Assembly: GCA_037043015.1 (NCBI GenBank)
Contig: CM073330.1
Span: 12,976,512-13,040,511, forward strand
Direction of reading: 5' to 3'
From: Bryum argenteum
Lineage: Eukaryota > Streptophyta > Bryopsida > Bryales > Bryaceae
DNA length: 64,000 nucleotides
Part shown: positions 31,962-42,635 of the stretch, in pieces
How the letters are laid out: the number at the start of each line of letters is the position of its first letter
Numbering within the stretch: the stretch's first letter is position 1
Position numbers and translations under genes: made by a program
Notes under the pieces: model-generated
The model's database searches: none
Seen by the model: the letters and a program-made list of their open reading frames with translations, nothing else
Told to the model about the DNA's origin: nothing

Positions 31962-32627
31962 ATGGCGTGGAATCGTTTGAAATCAGGTGAGGACGTTGAA
32001 GGGCACCCAGAGCATCGTCACCGTTTTTCACGTCTCTGCGGGGGCTGTTGCTGTGCGCTCTGCACGTGTTTCATCTTCCTGGTGATAGTACTAGGGCTGG
32101 CCGTGTTGATCGCATGGTTAGCGCTCGACAGGCCGAAGTCGTCGCACTACTCTATCGTGTCGGCCTCGGTGCCAACTCTGACAGTCGCAGGCGACACCAA
32201 CAGCCTCCTGTCGAACTCGCAGATCAACGCCGTCTTCACTTACGGCCTGGAGGCTCGGAACCCAAACAAGCGAGTGACTCTGGAGTACGAGAAGTTTAAT
32301 GTACATACCTCGTACCTCGGCGTCGACATCGGCTATAGCTCAGTTCCCGGCCTCCGAGTGGGGAAGAAAAGCTCCGAGATTGTGACTGTGACAACCTCCG
32401 GGGGTGCTGTCGGTGTTAGCAACATCGTTGGGTCTGCTTTGAAGGCGGACATCAACCGAGGCTCTGTTACCGTGAAGGTCCGGATCGATACGCGCGTGAA
32501 AGCGCATATTGGAGGCTACAGCTCCTTCTGGATATGGCTTCATACCGACTGCCATGTGACTGTTTCCACGCCGAATGGCCGGACTCCTGGGACACTCTTG
32601 TCATCCAAGTGTGACATGAGCAACTAG
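31962..32627 (+). CDS. LEA2 / NDR1-HIN1-like (NHL) membrane protein
   Basis: Single exon, 221 residues. A cytosolic N-terminus (about 30 residues) leads into a Cys-rich entry and membrane helix (about 33-56, ALCTCFIFLVIVLGLAVLIA). An LEA_2 beta-domain follows, with the family pattern of AVFTYGLEARNPNKRVTLEYEKF, then LGVDIGYSSVPGL and a late VKVRIDTRVKAHIG. Proteins of this group sit in the plasma membrane with the LEA2 domain outside and are linked to pathogen and abiotic stress responses. The short stem YDxxxV is not evident. The start is the first ATG after an in-frame stop upstream. Confidence 0.85.
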   Translation: MAWNRLKSGEDVEGHPEHRHRFSRLCGGCCCALCTCFIFLVIVLGLAVLIAWLALDRPKSSHYSIVSASVPTLTVAGDTNSLLSNSQINAVFTYGLEARNPNKRVTLEYEKFNVHTSYLGVDIGYSSVPGLRVGKKSSEIVTVTTSGGAVGVSNIVGSALKADINRGSVTVKVRIDTRVKAHIGGYSSFWIWLHTDCHVTVSTPNGRTPGTLLSSKCDMSN

Positions 32628-35273
32628 CACTCTCATCGCCATAGCTGGCAAGTTTTGTTGCGTTCCACTGTGTAGACGTAGTTGCTTCTTGCTCTGTACA
32701 AATTGTGACACTAGATTATTTGCAATTTCGTTTCTTTTGCTTGTGGTTTGTGTTCGCTTGTAGCAACTTTTGCAATAAACAGATTCGAGTACGAGTTCGT
32801 TCCGCCATTTTGTGTCTTTCCAATCTAGTAAGCTTCTGGCGATGGAGATAAAGCCTTCCGCACCTTTCAAAGGATACAAACTTCCGGTTTGTGAATTCCA
32901 GATAAGTATGTTCTTGGGTTGACAAAATCTTTTCATCAATGAAAAGCACATCAATAGGTGCACTCGACTGCATAACAAAAGTGGGCGTTTTCTCTAGGGA
33001 TGTGGGTCTTGATCAGGGTTGTTGAGCAACATACATTCATGGATAAGTGAAGATGTGTTTCTTTCCTTACTGCACAGGAGAGCGTTACAGAATTATCGTT
33101 CTGATGAATGTAATGGGGCATAAACTCTACCCGCCTCCAACTCGAAAGGGAGAAATTTTGCTAGATTACTCGAAATCTTCGTGGACTATGTCGTTCGTAG
33201 AGTTTCGCATGGAGACCACAACCTTAGCCTAGCCTTAGCCTTAGCCAAAAACCCGAAGTCGTCGTGGAACTTCCACCCGTTGAGACAAACGTAGGTCACA
33301 GGAGTACAGATCGACCAGGTCGCAGACAGTGATCTTTTCGAAGTAATGTAACCCCTACTGCAGTGTAGTACCAGATGATCATGATTGTGTTTCCAGACTG
33401 CTAGCAGTGTGGGGACAGTGGTGGTGCAGACAAACATACTTAGCTTCTGGCTGACACTATCCGGCCGGCCCAGCCGAGCCAGCTAGGTCCAGCCCCTTTC
33501 GTAATGAAGCTCCTGCATCGTAATGAAGTGTCAGGAATGACTCCATGCGAGAGACTAGTCCAAGGAAGGATCGTACTCTGTGAACGAGACGACCGAGCAA
33601 GCTGGATTGCACCGACGGAGCCTGCTCTGATCTGTCCCGCCTCAATCAAGTGATCAACGCAGCAGCCAGAAGCTTACCATTCTGCTTACGATGTAGCTGC
33701 ACTCTGGTCGAGATAGTTAAACATTCCACGTGGTTAGAATGTGGAACACGGAATCTATGTCAACTTTCACCAGTTTCGATAATTGAAGGACTTGACAAGA
33801 GAAGATCCTGCTCGTCATGAAGATCCTGCATTCTTACGTTGAAGGCTTAGAATTTAGGTTTTGTGGGCATCGTGAAGTTTGTACCTACAATCAATCATTA
33901 TCGATCGGTGAGAAGTTTTAGTAGAGTGGTCTATAATGGATAGGTCTCATAATGAAACTCTGGTAATCTTCATTCAAAGGTACATAATAGTTTTGCCATG
34001 CAATAGTATCATGTACTCATTTCAAACATTGCAGGGTGTCACATTAGGGCCATTCTAATAACATTTATAATTCTATCTTCAAAAATTTGTAACTCATTGC
34101 ATAAGAGTCCAAGATTGATGATTTCACTTGCTCAATCTTACTACTAATTCTCTCTATACTTGTAACAACTGTGTAGACTTCTTGTGCTGAAAATTGAGCC
34201 ATTGTTGAATACCTTATTGTGTTCGGATGCTTGGGTAGTGGGAAATCTTAAAGTTTGGTTTTTTCCGTATGTACATCACATATAAAAACTTTGATTTGTT
34301 TAAGTTTGGAAGATTTCTTACATATTCAAGTAGACTAATGGAAAAGAGTCACCATTGATTGTATGACTCTTCTCCTTAAAATCAATAGTTCCCTCTACCA
34401 ATATTGGGCAACTTCAAATTTTATACAATTTTTTGTCATCCGTTGAATGTTTTTGCAGATTCTCTCAACAGTTGAAGTCTTGACTCAATTTCAATTCACG
34501 AAGGTTGTGGATGTTGAAAAAAGTGTTATATTTTTATCAAAATGAGGTGAAAGAATAATATTGGGAGCAAACTTGTTCTTGCAAGAATCAACCCCGGACG
34601 TCAAAGGGTTGGATTAACTTATAATAAGGTGTAGAAGATGACATAATGCATAGGTCTTGAGAAACACTAATTTGATATTGGCTTGCTACATTGATATTTT
34701 CTACTTTTACGTTTTAGATTTTTTTTGGTATTTTTAGAAGAAGTAAAAGTGAAACCATTTACAAAATATAATGAACGAGAATCTATAACCGAGTGCCAGT
34801 TTTGCCATCAATCCTCTACATCAGGACCACAAGCCAAAGGTAAGAAAACAAACTGGGGATTAGAATGTGGTGCCTAAATGATGAAACTCCTGTATGATGT
34901 CCTCTTTGAAGGGTGGGCGTATCATCAAGGGTATGTCGAACGGACACTACGGTCGAGTGTCCTAAAACCACCACCTTCCCCATCTCTGATATGTAGACCT
35001 TTCTTAAACCACCACAGTTCATATCCAGAAACACCAAATATTGACCAATCCCTGCAAAGAAAAAGCTGGTGGTTTTGGGTACCGCATGGTGTGACATTGG
35101 GAAAATCTACAGATCGGGTTTGGGTCACGAAGTACTTTTACCTTGAGAAATTTGTATCTATTTCAGTATTGGGCAGAAAATTCCGAAAAAATTTGCATTT
35201 TGTTAAAAAATAACTTTCCTACATGGGAAAAATATACCCCAAGAATAACTCTGCAAAAAAAAGCTCAGAATCC
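32628..35273. other. Gene-free stretch
   Basis: No gene, RNA or complete mobile element recognised over 2.6 kb. There is a short CCTTAG direct repeat near 33225-33245 and AT-rich sequence from 33900 to 34760. Confidence 0.5.
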
Positions 35274-36199
35274 TTAACCCCTAAACGTCCCTGGGGTAAA
35301 ACTGCGAGAAAATAGTGAAAAATGTCAAAATTTTCTATTGCGTGTAAAATCGCTTGACAGTAATTACTTGAAAATCCAACCGTAGGATCTTGAAGATAGG
35401 GTGATGCAATTCTAGTATGCTAAATTTTAGACTTTGGTGATGAATAGGATGCAAGGATTTTCTGAAAAAGTGATAAAAAAGGGGGCTGAAATTCTTGGGG
35501 CAGTTGCTATTTCTCAACTTTGGGCTTGAAAATCGCATTGTTTGAGGCACCAAATGAAAAAATGGTCAACTACTGTCGGGTAGGGCATCAAGTTTAGAAC
35601 AACATTCGAAAAATACATCACTAAAAAAAAATCAATAGCTTATTGTAGCCACCTTGCAATGCAAGGTGGTTCAAATTTGGCATTTTTGTGAGTACTATTC
35701 CCCACTGCCCATGCAAGGGGAAGCATGTGGGGGCAAGCATGAGAAAAGAAAAAATTCCAAAAGAAATCTGACATATTCTAAAAAGATAGTTATAAAAAAA
35801 CTACATATGTGGGACCTCCTTGAAAAAGGAGGCATTTGATCCTTCCATGGAGCTAGTACCCCATAAAAGCTTCTCTGCCATGTCAGTGGGTGACCCATGC
35901 TTGTATGTGGGGTCCCCTTTTCATGCCCTCCTTGAAAACATGTGGATCATGCTCATGTATGCCAAGAACTGCCACTTCATAAAAGCCACCTTGCTGCCAC
36001 CTCAAAATGTATAGGGGCCACCTCAAATGTATGCGTCCAGTCACTGCTGAATCCCTCCTCAAATGGGCCCCTGAACAATCAAAGGCCCCTGGAGTTTACT
36101 GCAATGGAATCTACACCATTTGTCTCAAAAAAAAAAAAAAAAAAAAAGCCCCTGGAGAGGCAAGAGATAGATAGATAGAAATTCCGGTCCCTTTCTAAG

Positions 36200-36537
36200 G
36201 GGCCGGCGTGAATGAAGTGTCCGTTCGTAATGCTAATATCCCGATGGCCACCGGACAAGGGGAAATTGGAACAATACTACTTCCCCCTCTTGAGGGTGGA
36301 CACTGTAACCACGCTAGTTTCTAGCCTAGTTACTAATGCCTTGAAGATACTTGACATAGTATCCCCCCAAATGGGCTTTGAGGTACCCATACAACAAGGT
36401 CCAAAGACCCCCCACAATAGTTGGGTGGACTATAGTGGTGAGCACCACGCCGACATGGGGAATAGAACCCACGACCTCCTCATTGGGGGCCTAAGCCCTA
36501 ACCACCAAGCCAAGGCTTGTGGTGCCTAACAGGCAAG
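36200..36537 (-). mobile_element. tRNA-derived SINE nested in the piggyBac element
   Basis: Read on the minus strand from 36537, GCCTTGGCTTGGTGGTTAGG resembles an RNA polymerase III A box, and about 35 bases later GGTCGTGGGTTCTATTCCC resembles a B box (GGTTCGANTCC). This spacing is that of a tRNA promoter, but the rest does not fold into a cloverleaf. A homopolymer run lies beyond the far end at 36127-36146. The boundary at 36200 is approximate. Confidence 0.6.
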
Positions 36538-36578
36538 GCTCCTGGACAGGCCAAAAAAATTTGTTGAATTTTTTTTTT

Positions 36579-36806
36579 TTCATGAAATTTGTTCATAAAA
36601 TTGCTATGGCTTTCTGTATGTGTTTATCTCTCAGTAAAGCATATACTGGTTCAAGAAGGAAAAAAAACAAAAAAAAGTTCATTCATAAAATTTGTTCATA
36701 AAATGTGTTCATAAACTTTGTTCATCAACTTTGTTCATAAACTTTGTTCATCAACTTTGTTCATAAAATTTGTTCATAAAATTTGTTTATAAAATTTGTT
36801 CATAAA
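36579..36806. repeat. AT-rich tandem repeat (TTTGTTCATAAAA unit)
   Basis: About ten imperfect copies of a 13-16-base unit, TTTGTTCATAAAA or TTTGTTCATCAAC, mostly from 36679. Non-coding, downstream of the transposase. Confidence 0.8.
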
Positions 36807-37026
36807 ATTTTGTAAAAGATTCCAATACCTTATAATATTATGCAAATACAAGGAAAATATAAGCTAATTCACAAAGAAAATGACAGAAGGAAATTTGCAA
36901 AAAGAAATAGGTGAATTAGTGAATAGGGATGGTGACTATCACATGTAATCCAAATACAACATAAACAATCAAAACTCAATACAAATTAGAGAAGATATAA
37001 CTCACTATTGGTAAAAATAAATATGC

Positions 37027-40000
37027 TTAGCGCCGGCGTGGGAAATGAGCTTTTGCGTGGCACTCTAAATGCATCCAAACATTGCCACAATCTCGACAAA
37101 TGTAGTTAGTGCGCCTATTTTTCGACTTGCAATGGCCACATCGGTGTCGAGATTTTGGCACTCTCTCTAAAGAGTGAGTGCCCGGGGTGGAGTTGTAAAA
37201 TGAGACAACTCCAAGGCGCTCCAAAGTCCACTTCTCCATGAGAGAAAAAGCTAGATGTTTGACAAAATCCAAGTGAGTTTTTGCTTCTTTAGATAACGCC
37301 TTGTGCTCCCACTTGTGAATAATCCATGAATTTGTAATAGCGACATCAATTAGAAACATAAATAATCGATGCCACCACTTGTGACTTTTTGTTAGAGTGG
37401 TGTACACTCCACGTAATTGATCTGAGACATCCACACCACGCATTTTGGTGGTGTATTCTACATGAATAGGGGATGTAGGGATTCGCAAAACCCGCCCCTT
37501 AGAGTAACGTGGCACCGTTAGTGGCTCAAGTGCTACCGGCTCCGCATGAGATGATAATAGAAGCACGGGCTTCTTATCAACCCATACTAATGCACATAAT
37601 GATCCCGTGGAATGCATCATCCATTCCATAGTGCCTTGGGGTTCTTTGGCCCATCTCTTTTTGTCAATCAACAAACTAGGTAACCCCACACGGTTGGCCC
37701 TCACCGTTCCCGTGCCATATGTACCCAAATTATACAAATCCACTAATAACTTGGGAGAAGTGAAAAAATTGTCGGTGACAACTACATGGCCTAAGCCATG
37801 TAATCCCTCCATCAAACCCATGACTACTTCATACCCGGTTTTTGCTTCCCCCGGTTTAGCCAAACGTAGGTTTTTTTTCAAGTCCGCCCCCGTGTACACT
37901 TGAAAATTGTACAAGTACTTAGAATTTGCATCCGCCGCCGCCCAAATTTTGAAACCAAACTTCACCGGTTTATTGGGCATGTATTGTTTCATGCCATGCC
38001 CATAACCTCCTTTGTAACGAACCATAAGTTCATCAATAGTCACATATTGGCCTAAATTCCAATTAGTAATGCAACATGTCCTCACTTCCTCAATTAGCCA
38101 ACGTAGTTTAGCTAATTTATCAAAATCAGGATGGTTTCGATCGGTAGGAGCCCCCGAATCATCATGGACATGTAAGCACTTAGAGATAGCTTCAAACCTC
38201 TTTCTACCCATAGTGCGTGCCATTCTATTACAATAAAAGAAGGGCTCATTCCGGTGCCAATAAAGCCTCCTATTTGGCAAAACTTTCAAACCCATGAGCA
38301 TTATGATGCCAAGCCATGCTTCTAATTCTTGAACTTTCAATCTCCACCAATTACTTGGCCCACGGGTTTTCCCGGTGTTTGGGTCAATAGAGGCTGCATA
38401 GCGATTAGTTTCCATACATATTTTCTTTAGTGTGAGTTTTGAAAAAAACTTATGGAATAAGTCATAGATTGATGTGACTTCCCTAAGAATATGAGGAGGA
38501 CCTTCCATTGGCCCAATAAAGTTAACATGATCATGAGAGTACTTAGAACGTTGTTTACCCCAATATTTGTCCTCATAGCATTCTTTGAATGTTGGACCAC
38601 TCTCCCAACATACTGGAGCTCTTTCTATGACACTTCTCCCACCTCGTGTATGTCTAGTAACACCCCTTCCTCCACTAGTAAGTCCCCGGCCCCGCATACC
38701 TTGTAAATTCAATGTACTGCTGAGTGAAAGCGATTCACGTTCGGATAAGTCCCCTCTCTCGTAAATAGATGTGCTCAATTGTCTACCAATATCGTCCAAT
38801 AATTCATTTGGAATTAAAATATCCGGCGCCACATGGCCGTTGTCCACATGCTCTACATGTCCAGCTCGATCGTGATAAAGACTGCCTCCAATAAGAGCCG
38901 CTAACGTCGGGTCGATGGTGGGGCTTTCACCAACGGCTGTTTCAGCTACTCGCTCGGTCCGTGGAGGCGAAGATAACGGCTCCCTTGGCTGCCCCTGACC
39001 CCTGCCTGGTCGCCCTGACCTTCTGGCTCGGCTCCTTCCTGCCATATGCCGCCCTCGATCGCTCCCAGGTCGCTCTTCCCGCCATCCGTCGAGGCGCGAT
39101 CGCCACTCCCGCCCTCCGACCTCGTTGCCTGGCTCCGCCTCGTGCTCCAGCGCGACCTCCAACGACTGCTCCGGCATTACTTCGAAATTCTCGCCGCTGA
39201 CTTCGCCTCTCCGCCCACCAACATGGCTGCCTGCAAGCACACTGGATTCGTTGGTTGTGGCGATGGTGCGCTGAAGAGAGTAGATTGAAGCAGTTGAGTC
39301 TGCATCTTCCACACCAACGTCGTCTTTCATGAGTAAGAACTCCAACTCTTCTTCGTTGTCTGAACTGTCAGGGCCTGCAGAGGACTCATGTTCGTCGACA
39401 CACTCATGTTCATCTTCCTCAATATTTGTCTCTGTGTGTGCATAGGTTGACTCAATAAATCCGAACGGAACATTCATAATTTCCCCGTTTATTTCCACCT
39501 CATACGTCAATGTCTTAGAATCATCGGATACAAAACTTCTCAAAGCACTTCCCATGATCCACTCTTCTTCTTCCTGACTATCTTGAATCTGAGTTAGATC
39601 ATGATTTTTTAGTATCCTCACTCGCATTGGGGCTATGAGATCTGCAGGTACTAGCGCCCAAATCGCTTGCGGTTCGTGATCACTGCTCCTGGGCTGCTGC
39701 GCCGCTGTCGAAGGTGGATAAAACGCCGCTGTTGGGCTCCTGTGACAAACTTGTGCCATTGCAGAGCTCCTGCCGCGACCCTGACCATTGATCTGCTTCT
39801 TCGCTCGAGTTTGGAGTTGATGCTCTCTTCCGGGTCTTCCGCGTTCTTGTGACTCGGAGTCGTTTAGTGCGTCGCTGCCGAGGTCGATTGGCTGCTCCAG
39901 CGTGCTCATGATCACCTGCGTATCCTCCCTGGTTGCTGACGACCGGCGTGCTTGCCTTCCCGACGTCCTCGGATTCGGCGCCGTACTCTTGCATGACCGC

Positions 40001-40350
40001 TTTACCTTCGTTGTTGGGACCGTGGGGCTCTTGCTTCCCAGCCTTACCGCCGTGGTCGGTGACGCCGTAGACCCGCCAATCCGCCTTGCTGCAGTTGCCG
40101 TATCTAGCAACGTGATCTCCAGTCTCTGCCTTGCCGTCGTAGACGAGTCCGCTGCGCTCCTCTCCCGCCGCCTCAATGCAGTCGAGTTGCGAACCATTCG
40201 TCCCTCCGCCGACAGCAACTCGTCGGACGCCTCCAGCGACATCCGCCTCCTCTCCGAAGTCGACATCGACCGCTCCTGCGATAAGCGCCTCCCCTCCGAA
40301 ATCGACCTCGACGGCTGCAGCGACTGCGCTGGACTCCTTGGCATCGGCAT
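37027..40350 (-). CDS. PiggyBac transposase (DDE_Tnp_1_7)
   Basis: A 1107-codon open frame. The first 560 residues are low-complexity, Ser/Arg-rich and acidic. The catalytic domain runs from about 600 to 1010, and the three acidic residues are present: D773 in TIDELMVRYKGG, D860 in VVTDNFFTSP and D974 in MRGVDVSDQL. A C-terminal Cys/His-rich finger (CGHCKSKNRR, CRDCGNVWMHLECHAKAH) corresponds to the DNA-binding domain of piggyBac. It acts in the nucleus to cut and paste TTAA-flanked elements. No stop or frameshift interrupts it, so it may be active or only recently silenced. The N-terminal start is uncertain: an overlapping frame upstream suggests a spliced first exon. It lies between the inverted ends at 35278 and 41715. 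Confidence 0.9.
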   Translation of the reverse strand: MPMPRSPAQSLQPSRSISEGRRLSQERSMSTSERRRMSLEASDELLSAEGRMVRNSTALRRRERSAADSSTTARQRLEITLLDTATAARRIGGSTASPTTAVRLGSKSPTVPTTKVKRSCKSTAPNPRTSGRQARRSSATREDTQVIMSTLEQPIDLGSDALNDSESQERGRPGREHQLQTRAKKQINGQGRGRSSAMAQVCHRSPTAAFYPPSTAAQQPRSSDHEPQAIWALVPADLIAPMRVRILKNHDLTQIQDSQEEEEWIMGSALRSFVSDDSKTLTYEVEINGEIMNVPFGFIESTYAHTETNIEEDEHECVDEHESSAGPDSSDNEEELEFLLMKDDVGVEDADSTASIYSLQRTIATTNESSVLAGSHVGGRRGEVSGENFEVMPEQSLEVALEHEAEPGNEVGGREWRSRLDGWREERPGSDRGRHMAGRSRARRSGRPGRGQGQPREPLSSPPRTERVAETAVGESPTIDPTLAALIGGSLYHDRAGHVEHVDNGHVAPDILIPNELLDDIGRQLSTSIYERGDLSERESLSLSSTLNLQGMRGRGLTSGGRGVTRHTRGGRSVIERAPVCWESGPTFKECYEDKYWGKQRSKYSHDHVNFIGPMEGPPHILREVTSIYDLFHKFFSKLTLKKICMETNRYAASIDPNTGKTRGPSNWWRLKVQELEAWLGIIMLMGLKVLPNRRLYWHRNEPFFYCNRMARTMGRKRFEAISKCLHVHDDSGAPTDRNHPDFDKLAKLRWLIEEVRTCCITNWNLGQYVTIDELMVRYKGGYGHGMKQYMPNKPVKFGFKIWAAADANSKYLYNFQVYTGADLKKNLRLAKPGEAKTGYEVVMGLMEGLHGLGHVVVTDNFFTSPKLLVDLYNLGTYGTGTVRANRVGLPSLLIDKKRWAKEPQGTMEWMMHSTGSLCALVWVDKKPVLLLSSHAEPVALEPLTVPRYSKGRVLRIPTSPIHVEYTTKMRGVDVSDQLRGVYTTLTKSHKWWHRLFMFLIDVAITNSWIIHKWEHKALSKEAKTHLDFVKHLAFSLMEKWTLERLGVVSFYNSTPGTHSLERVPKSRHRCGHCKSKNRRTNYICRDCGNVWMHLECHAKAHFPRRR

Positions 40351-40735
40351 CTAGTGGTCCGATTCCTCGTTGTTGATCACAACTGTATTCCCTTGCAGGT
40401 CGTGTTTCTTCTTTTTTGTTGTCATGTTGAATCTCTGAACTCCAGATTTGTCTAACTAAAGAGTACAAAAGAGGGCTGATTCCACGTGCATCACCCTCAA
40501 CAACTCTATCTTTCCACCCTAAGATTGAACCAACATGATGGTAGAACAAATGTCGAAGTCCACTAGGGGAATCTTGTTTGTAAACCTTTTTGGAGCAAGG
40601 TAATCCAAGAAGGTAATCCTTGTCCAAGAGTGCTTGCATGTATTGAATCTGTAAGCTCCCTAAACCCTTCTCTTCTGATCCCCATCTCTCTATCTCTTGT
40701 TTTGCAGCCTCAACTAGGTTTTGGGTGGATTCCAT
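39680..40735 (-). CDS. Overlapping upstream frame, possible first exon of the piggyBac transposase
   Basis: A 351-codon frame beginning MESTQNLVEAAKQEIERW overlaps the transposase N-terminus in a different frame over 670 bases. Its first 110 residues look like a folded domain (LRHLFYHHVGSILGWKDR, GISPLLYSLVRQIW). The rest is Gly/Asp-rich and ends with a basic stretch (RQRRTKRLRVTRTRKTRKR) like a nuclear localisation signal. It may be exon 1 joined to the transposase frame by an unseen intron, or a separate accessory protein. I do not recognise the family. Confidence 0.5.
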   Translation of the reverse strand: MESTQNLVEAAKQEIERWGSEEKGLGSLQIQYMQALLDKDYLLGLPCSKKVYKQDSPSGLRHLFYHHVGSILGWKDRVVEGDARGISPLLYSLVRQIWSSEIQHDNKKEETRPAREYSCDQQRGIGPLDADAKESSAVAAAVEVDFGGEALIAGAVDVDFGEEADVAGGVRRVAVGGGTNGSQLDCIEAAGEERSGLVYDGKAETGDHVARYGNCSKADWRVYGVTDHGGKAGKQEPHGPNNEGKAVMQEYGAESEDVGKASTPVVSNQGGYAGDHEHAGAANRPRQRRTKRLRVTRTRKTRKRASTPNSSEEADQWSGSRQELCNGTSLSQEPNSGVLSTFDSGAAAQEQ

Positions 40736-41018
40736 AGTTTTTGGAAGAAGATAAACTAGTTTTGTAGATCAAAGACTTAGGCTTCCATGTAATTTGTACA
40801 TGCATAATCTGAAATCCTTGAACTTGATGCCATGTTGGTAGGGTAGCTATGTAGTAGTTGAGCATTGAAATTTATCAATTGTTGCACACAAATTATATGC
40901 GGAGTTGGTGGAATGGCTATGTGTTTGGTAGCATACTTCAATTTCATAATTGAATCACATGGATGCTTGTATGTGTGGTTGGTACAACTAAAAAGGCTAA
41001 TTTCAGTGATTTATGGGC

Positions 41019-41125
41019 CAAGTAAGTACTTGGGGTGCCCAAGTAAGTGCTTGGGGACCCCAAGTAAGTGCTTGGGGACCCCAGGTAAGTACTTGGGGTG
41101 CCCAAGTATCCCAAGTACTTGGGAT
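41019..41125. repeat. Palindromic 20-base tandem repeat near the piggyBac 5-prime side
   Basis: Five copies of a unit like CAAGTAAGTGCTTGGGGACC, each containing the near-palindrome CCAAGTACTTGG. It lies between the first ATG of the upstream frame (40735) and the element end (41715). Confidence 0.75.
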
Positions 41126-41715
41126 ATCTAAGGAAAAAAAATACAAGAAGAACATGAATTACTAAGATAATATTTATGAATGATTGTTGTACAATCTTCA
41201 TTGTATTTTGGTGTGCACTAATCTTTTTGTTGGTTTATAAGTGAATAATAAAAGTCACCTAAATTGTGTTGGAAAGAGGGCTGTAGATGTTCTTCCATTG
41301 TGTTAGGTTCAAATTGATGAGAGCTGACCCACATGGCAGAATTTCTGACTTTTGCATTGAATGTTTCTTTCCAATCTACCGTTGCTTGTGAGTGAATCAT
41401 CTTTCTCACAAGCTTTCTTTTTATGCTGCCCAAACATGGCAATCTGCCCCCCCTCACTTACCCGAATACTAAAATTTTAGATCAAAATTTTCAAAACACT
41501 CTCAAAACAAAAAATGGTTTTTACTCAAAACACTCTCTAAGAATGGCTGTAACTCCTCTAATAACGTAGAAAAGACCATAGTAAACTAGACCCGATTTAC
41601 TACAGGGTAGAAAAAAAAACGGATGAAAAATGTGATGGATGACGAAATGGGAGCTTTGCAAACATCCCCACGCTCATCCAGATTGTATCAAAACGACCAC
41701 AGGGACGTTTAGGGG

Positions 41716-42635
41716 TTCAGTTGGTGGTTTTAGGGCAGTCGACCTTATATTCACGCCAACCCATACGGGTCTGGTGTTCTTCTTTCTTCTTTCTTCCTCT
41801 ATGAAACACCTTCCACTATGACTGGTAACGCAAGTCACCGGTGACGGCATTACCTTCACGGTTTTGGATCACCGCGCATCGTTCCCGGCTCCAAGAAAAA
41901 GATGCCCTGTAGTGCTGCTTTTTCGAGATACTCAATCACCTCGAGCACTGCTGCAAGCAACTCCATTCGAACAATTCATTGCGCTACAGTCCCCATAGAT
42001 TTAGTGGGAGCCACAGCTGCCACGGCCGTCACTTTATTGAATGCAATGCAATTGTTGGCCATGGCCACTTCCGGAAGAATAAGCAGCAGCAGCTCCTCTT
42101 CTTCCTGTGATTACAATTGTCTCATGTTTTCACGGTTTCTCGTGGACGAACTTCCGAAATTGCGTCCCTTGGAACCTGGCTGGAATCAGACAGGAATTTC
42201 ATCATCTTTTCGCTTTTTCAGGAGGTGTGGACGTTAGTTAGGGTTGCCATGTGGCTTACACTCGGTCAGGCTTCTATTTATGCATTTTGCGTACTTGAAT
42301 GTTGTCCCATGTGTCAATTTGCTGTGATGATTGAAAGAAGGAATTGGACAGAGCTGTGTTTTGAAGAGAGAAATATATGCTGCAGTATTTCGCCGTTCGT
42401 AATTAAAAAGTTTGTTGTAAGCGGTTGATTATTAGAGGAAGGCCTAGTGTGTGTGATACTGTGATAGTTGACAGGAGGAGTATGTCTGAGCAGTTGCGGG
42501 CACGGAAGTTCTTGAATTTGAGATTTTCTGTTGTTGCTGTAGGGAAGCAATTATTGAGAGGAAGGGCAGTATGAGGAGAGAGGTGCGAAGACAATTTGTT
42601 CCTGGCGTGTAGCTGGAGCAATTGGCGGTTTCAGG
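41716..42635. other. Spacer upstream of the PP2-B gene
   Basis: Contains a 111-codon frame at 41902-42237 (Ser-rich, no domain) that I do not accept as a gene. The last few hundred bases probably include the promoter and 5-prime UTR of the F-box gene. Confidence 0.4.

Larger units (their letters stand above)
35278..41715 (-). mobile_element. PiggyBac transposon, complete-looking, 6.4 kb
   Basis: The left end starts CCCCTAAACGTCCCTG directly after TTAA (35274-35277). The right end is the inverse of the same 16 bases, extending to 19 of 20, and is followed by TTCA, one base from TTAA. PiggyBac elements insert at TTAA and duplicate it, so the right flank has probably mutated since insertion. 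The interior encodes an intact piggyBac transposase on the minus strand, and also carries a tRNA-derived SINE, an AT-rich tandem repeat and a 20-bp palindromic tandem repeat. Confidence 0.85.

Noticed and set aside
38961-40376. Plus-strand frames of 66-150 codons opposite the piggyBac gene
   Set aside because: They are antisense reflections of the GC-rich, low-complexity transposase N-terminus.
41902-42237. 111-codon frame upstream of the PP2-B gene
   Set aside because: Ser-rich, no recognisable domain, no support from splice signals or neighbours.
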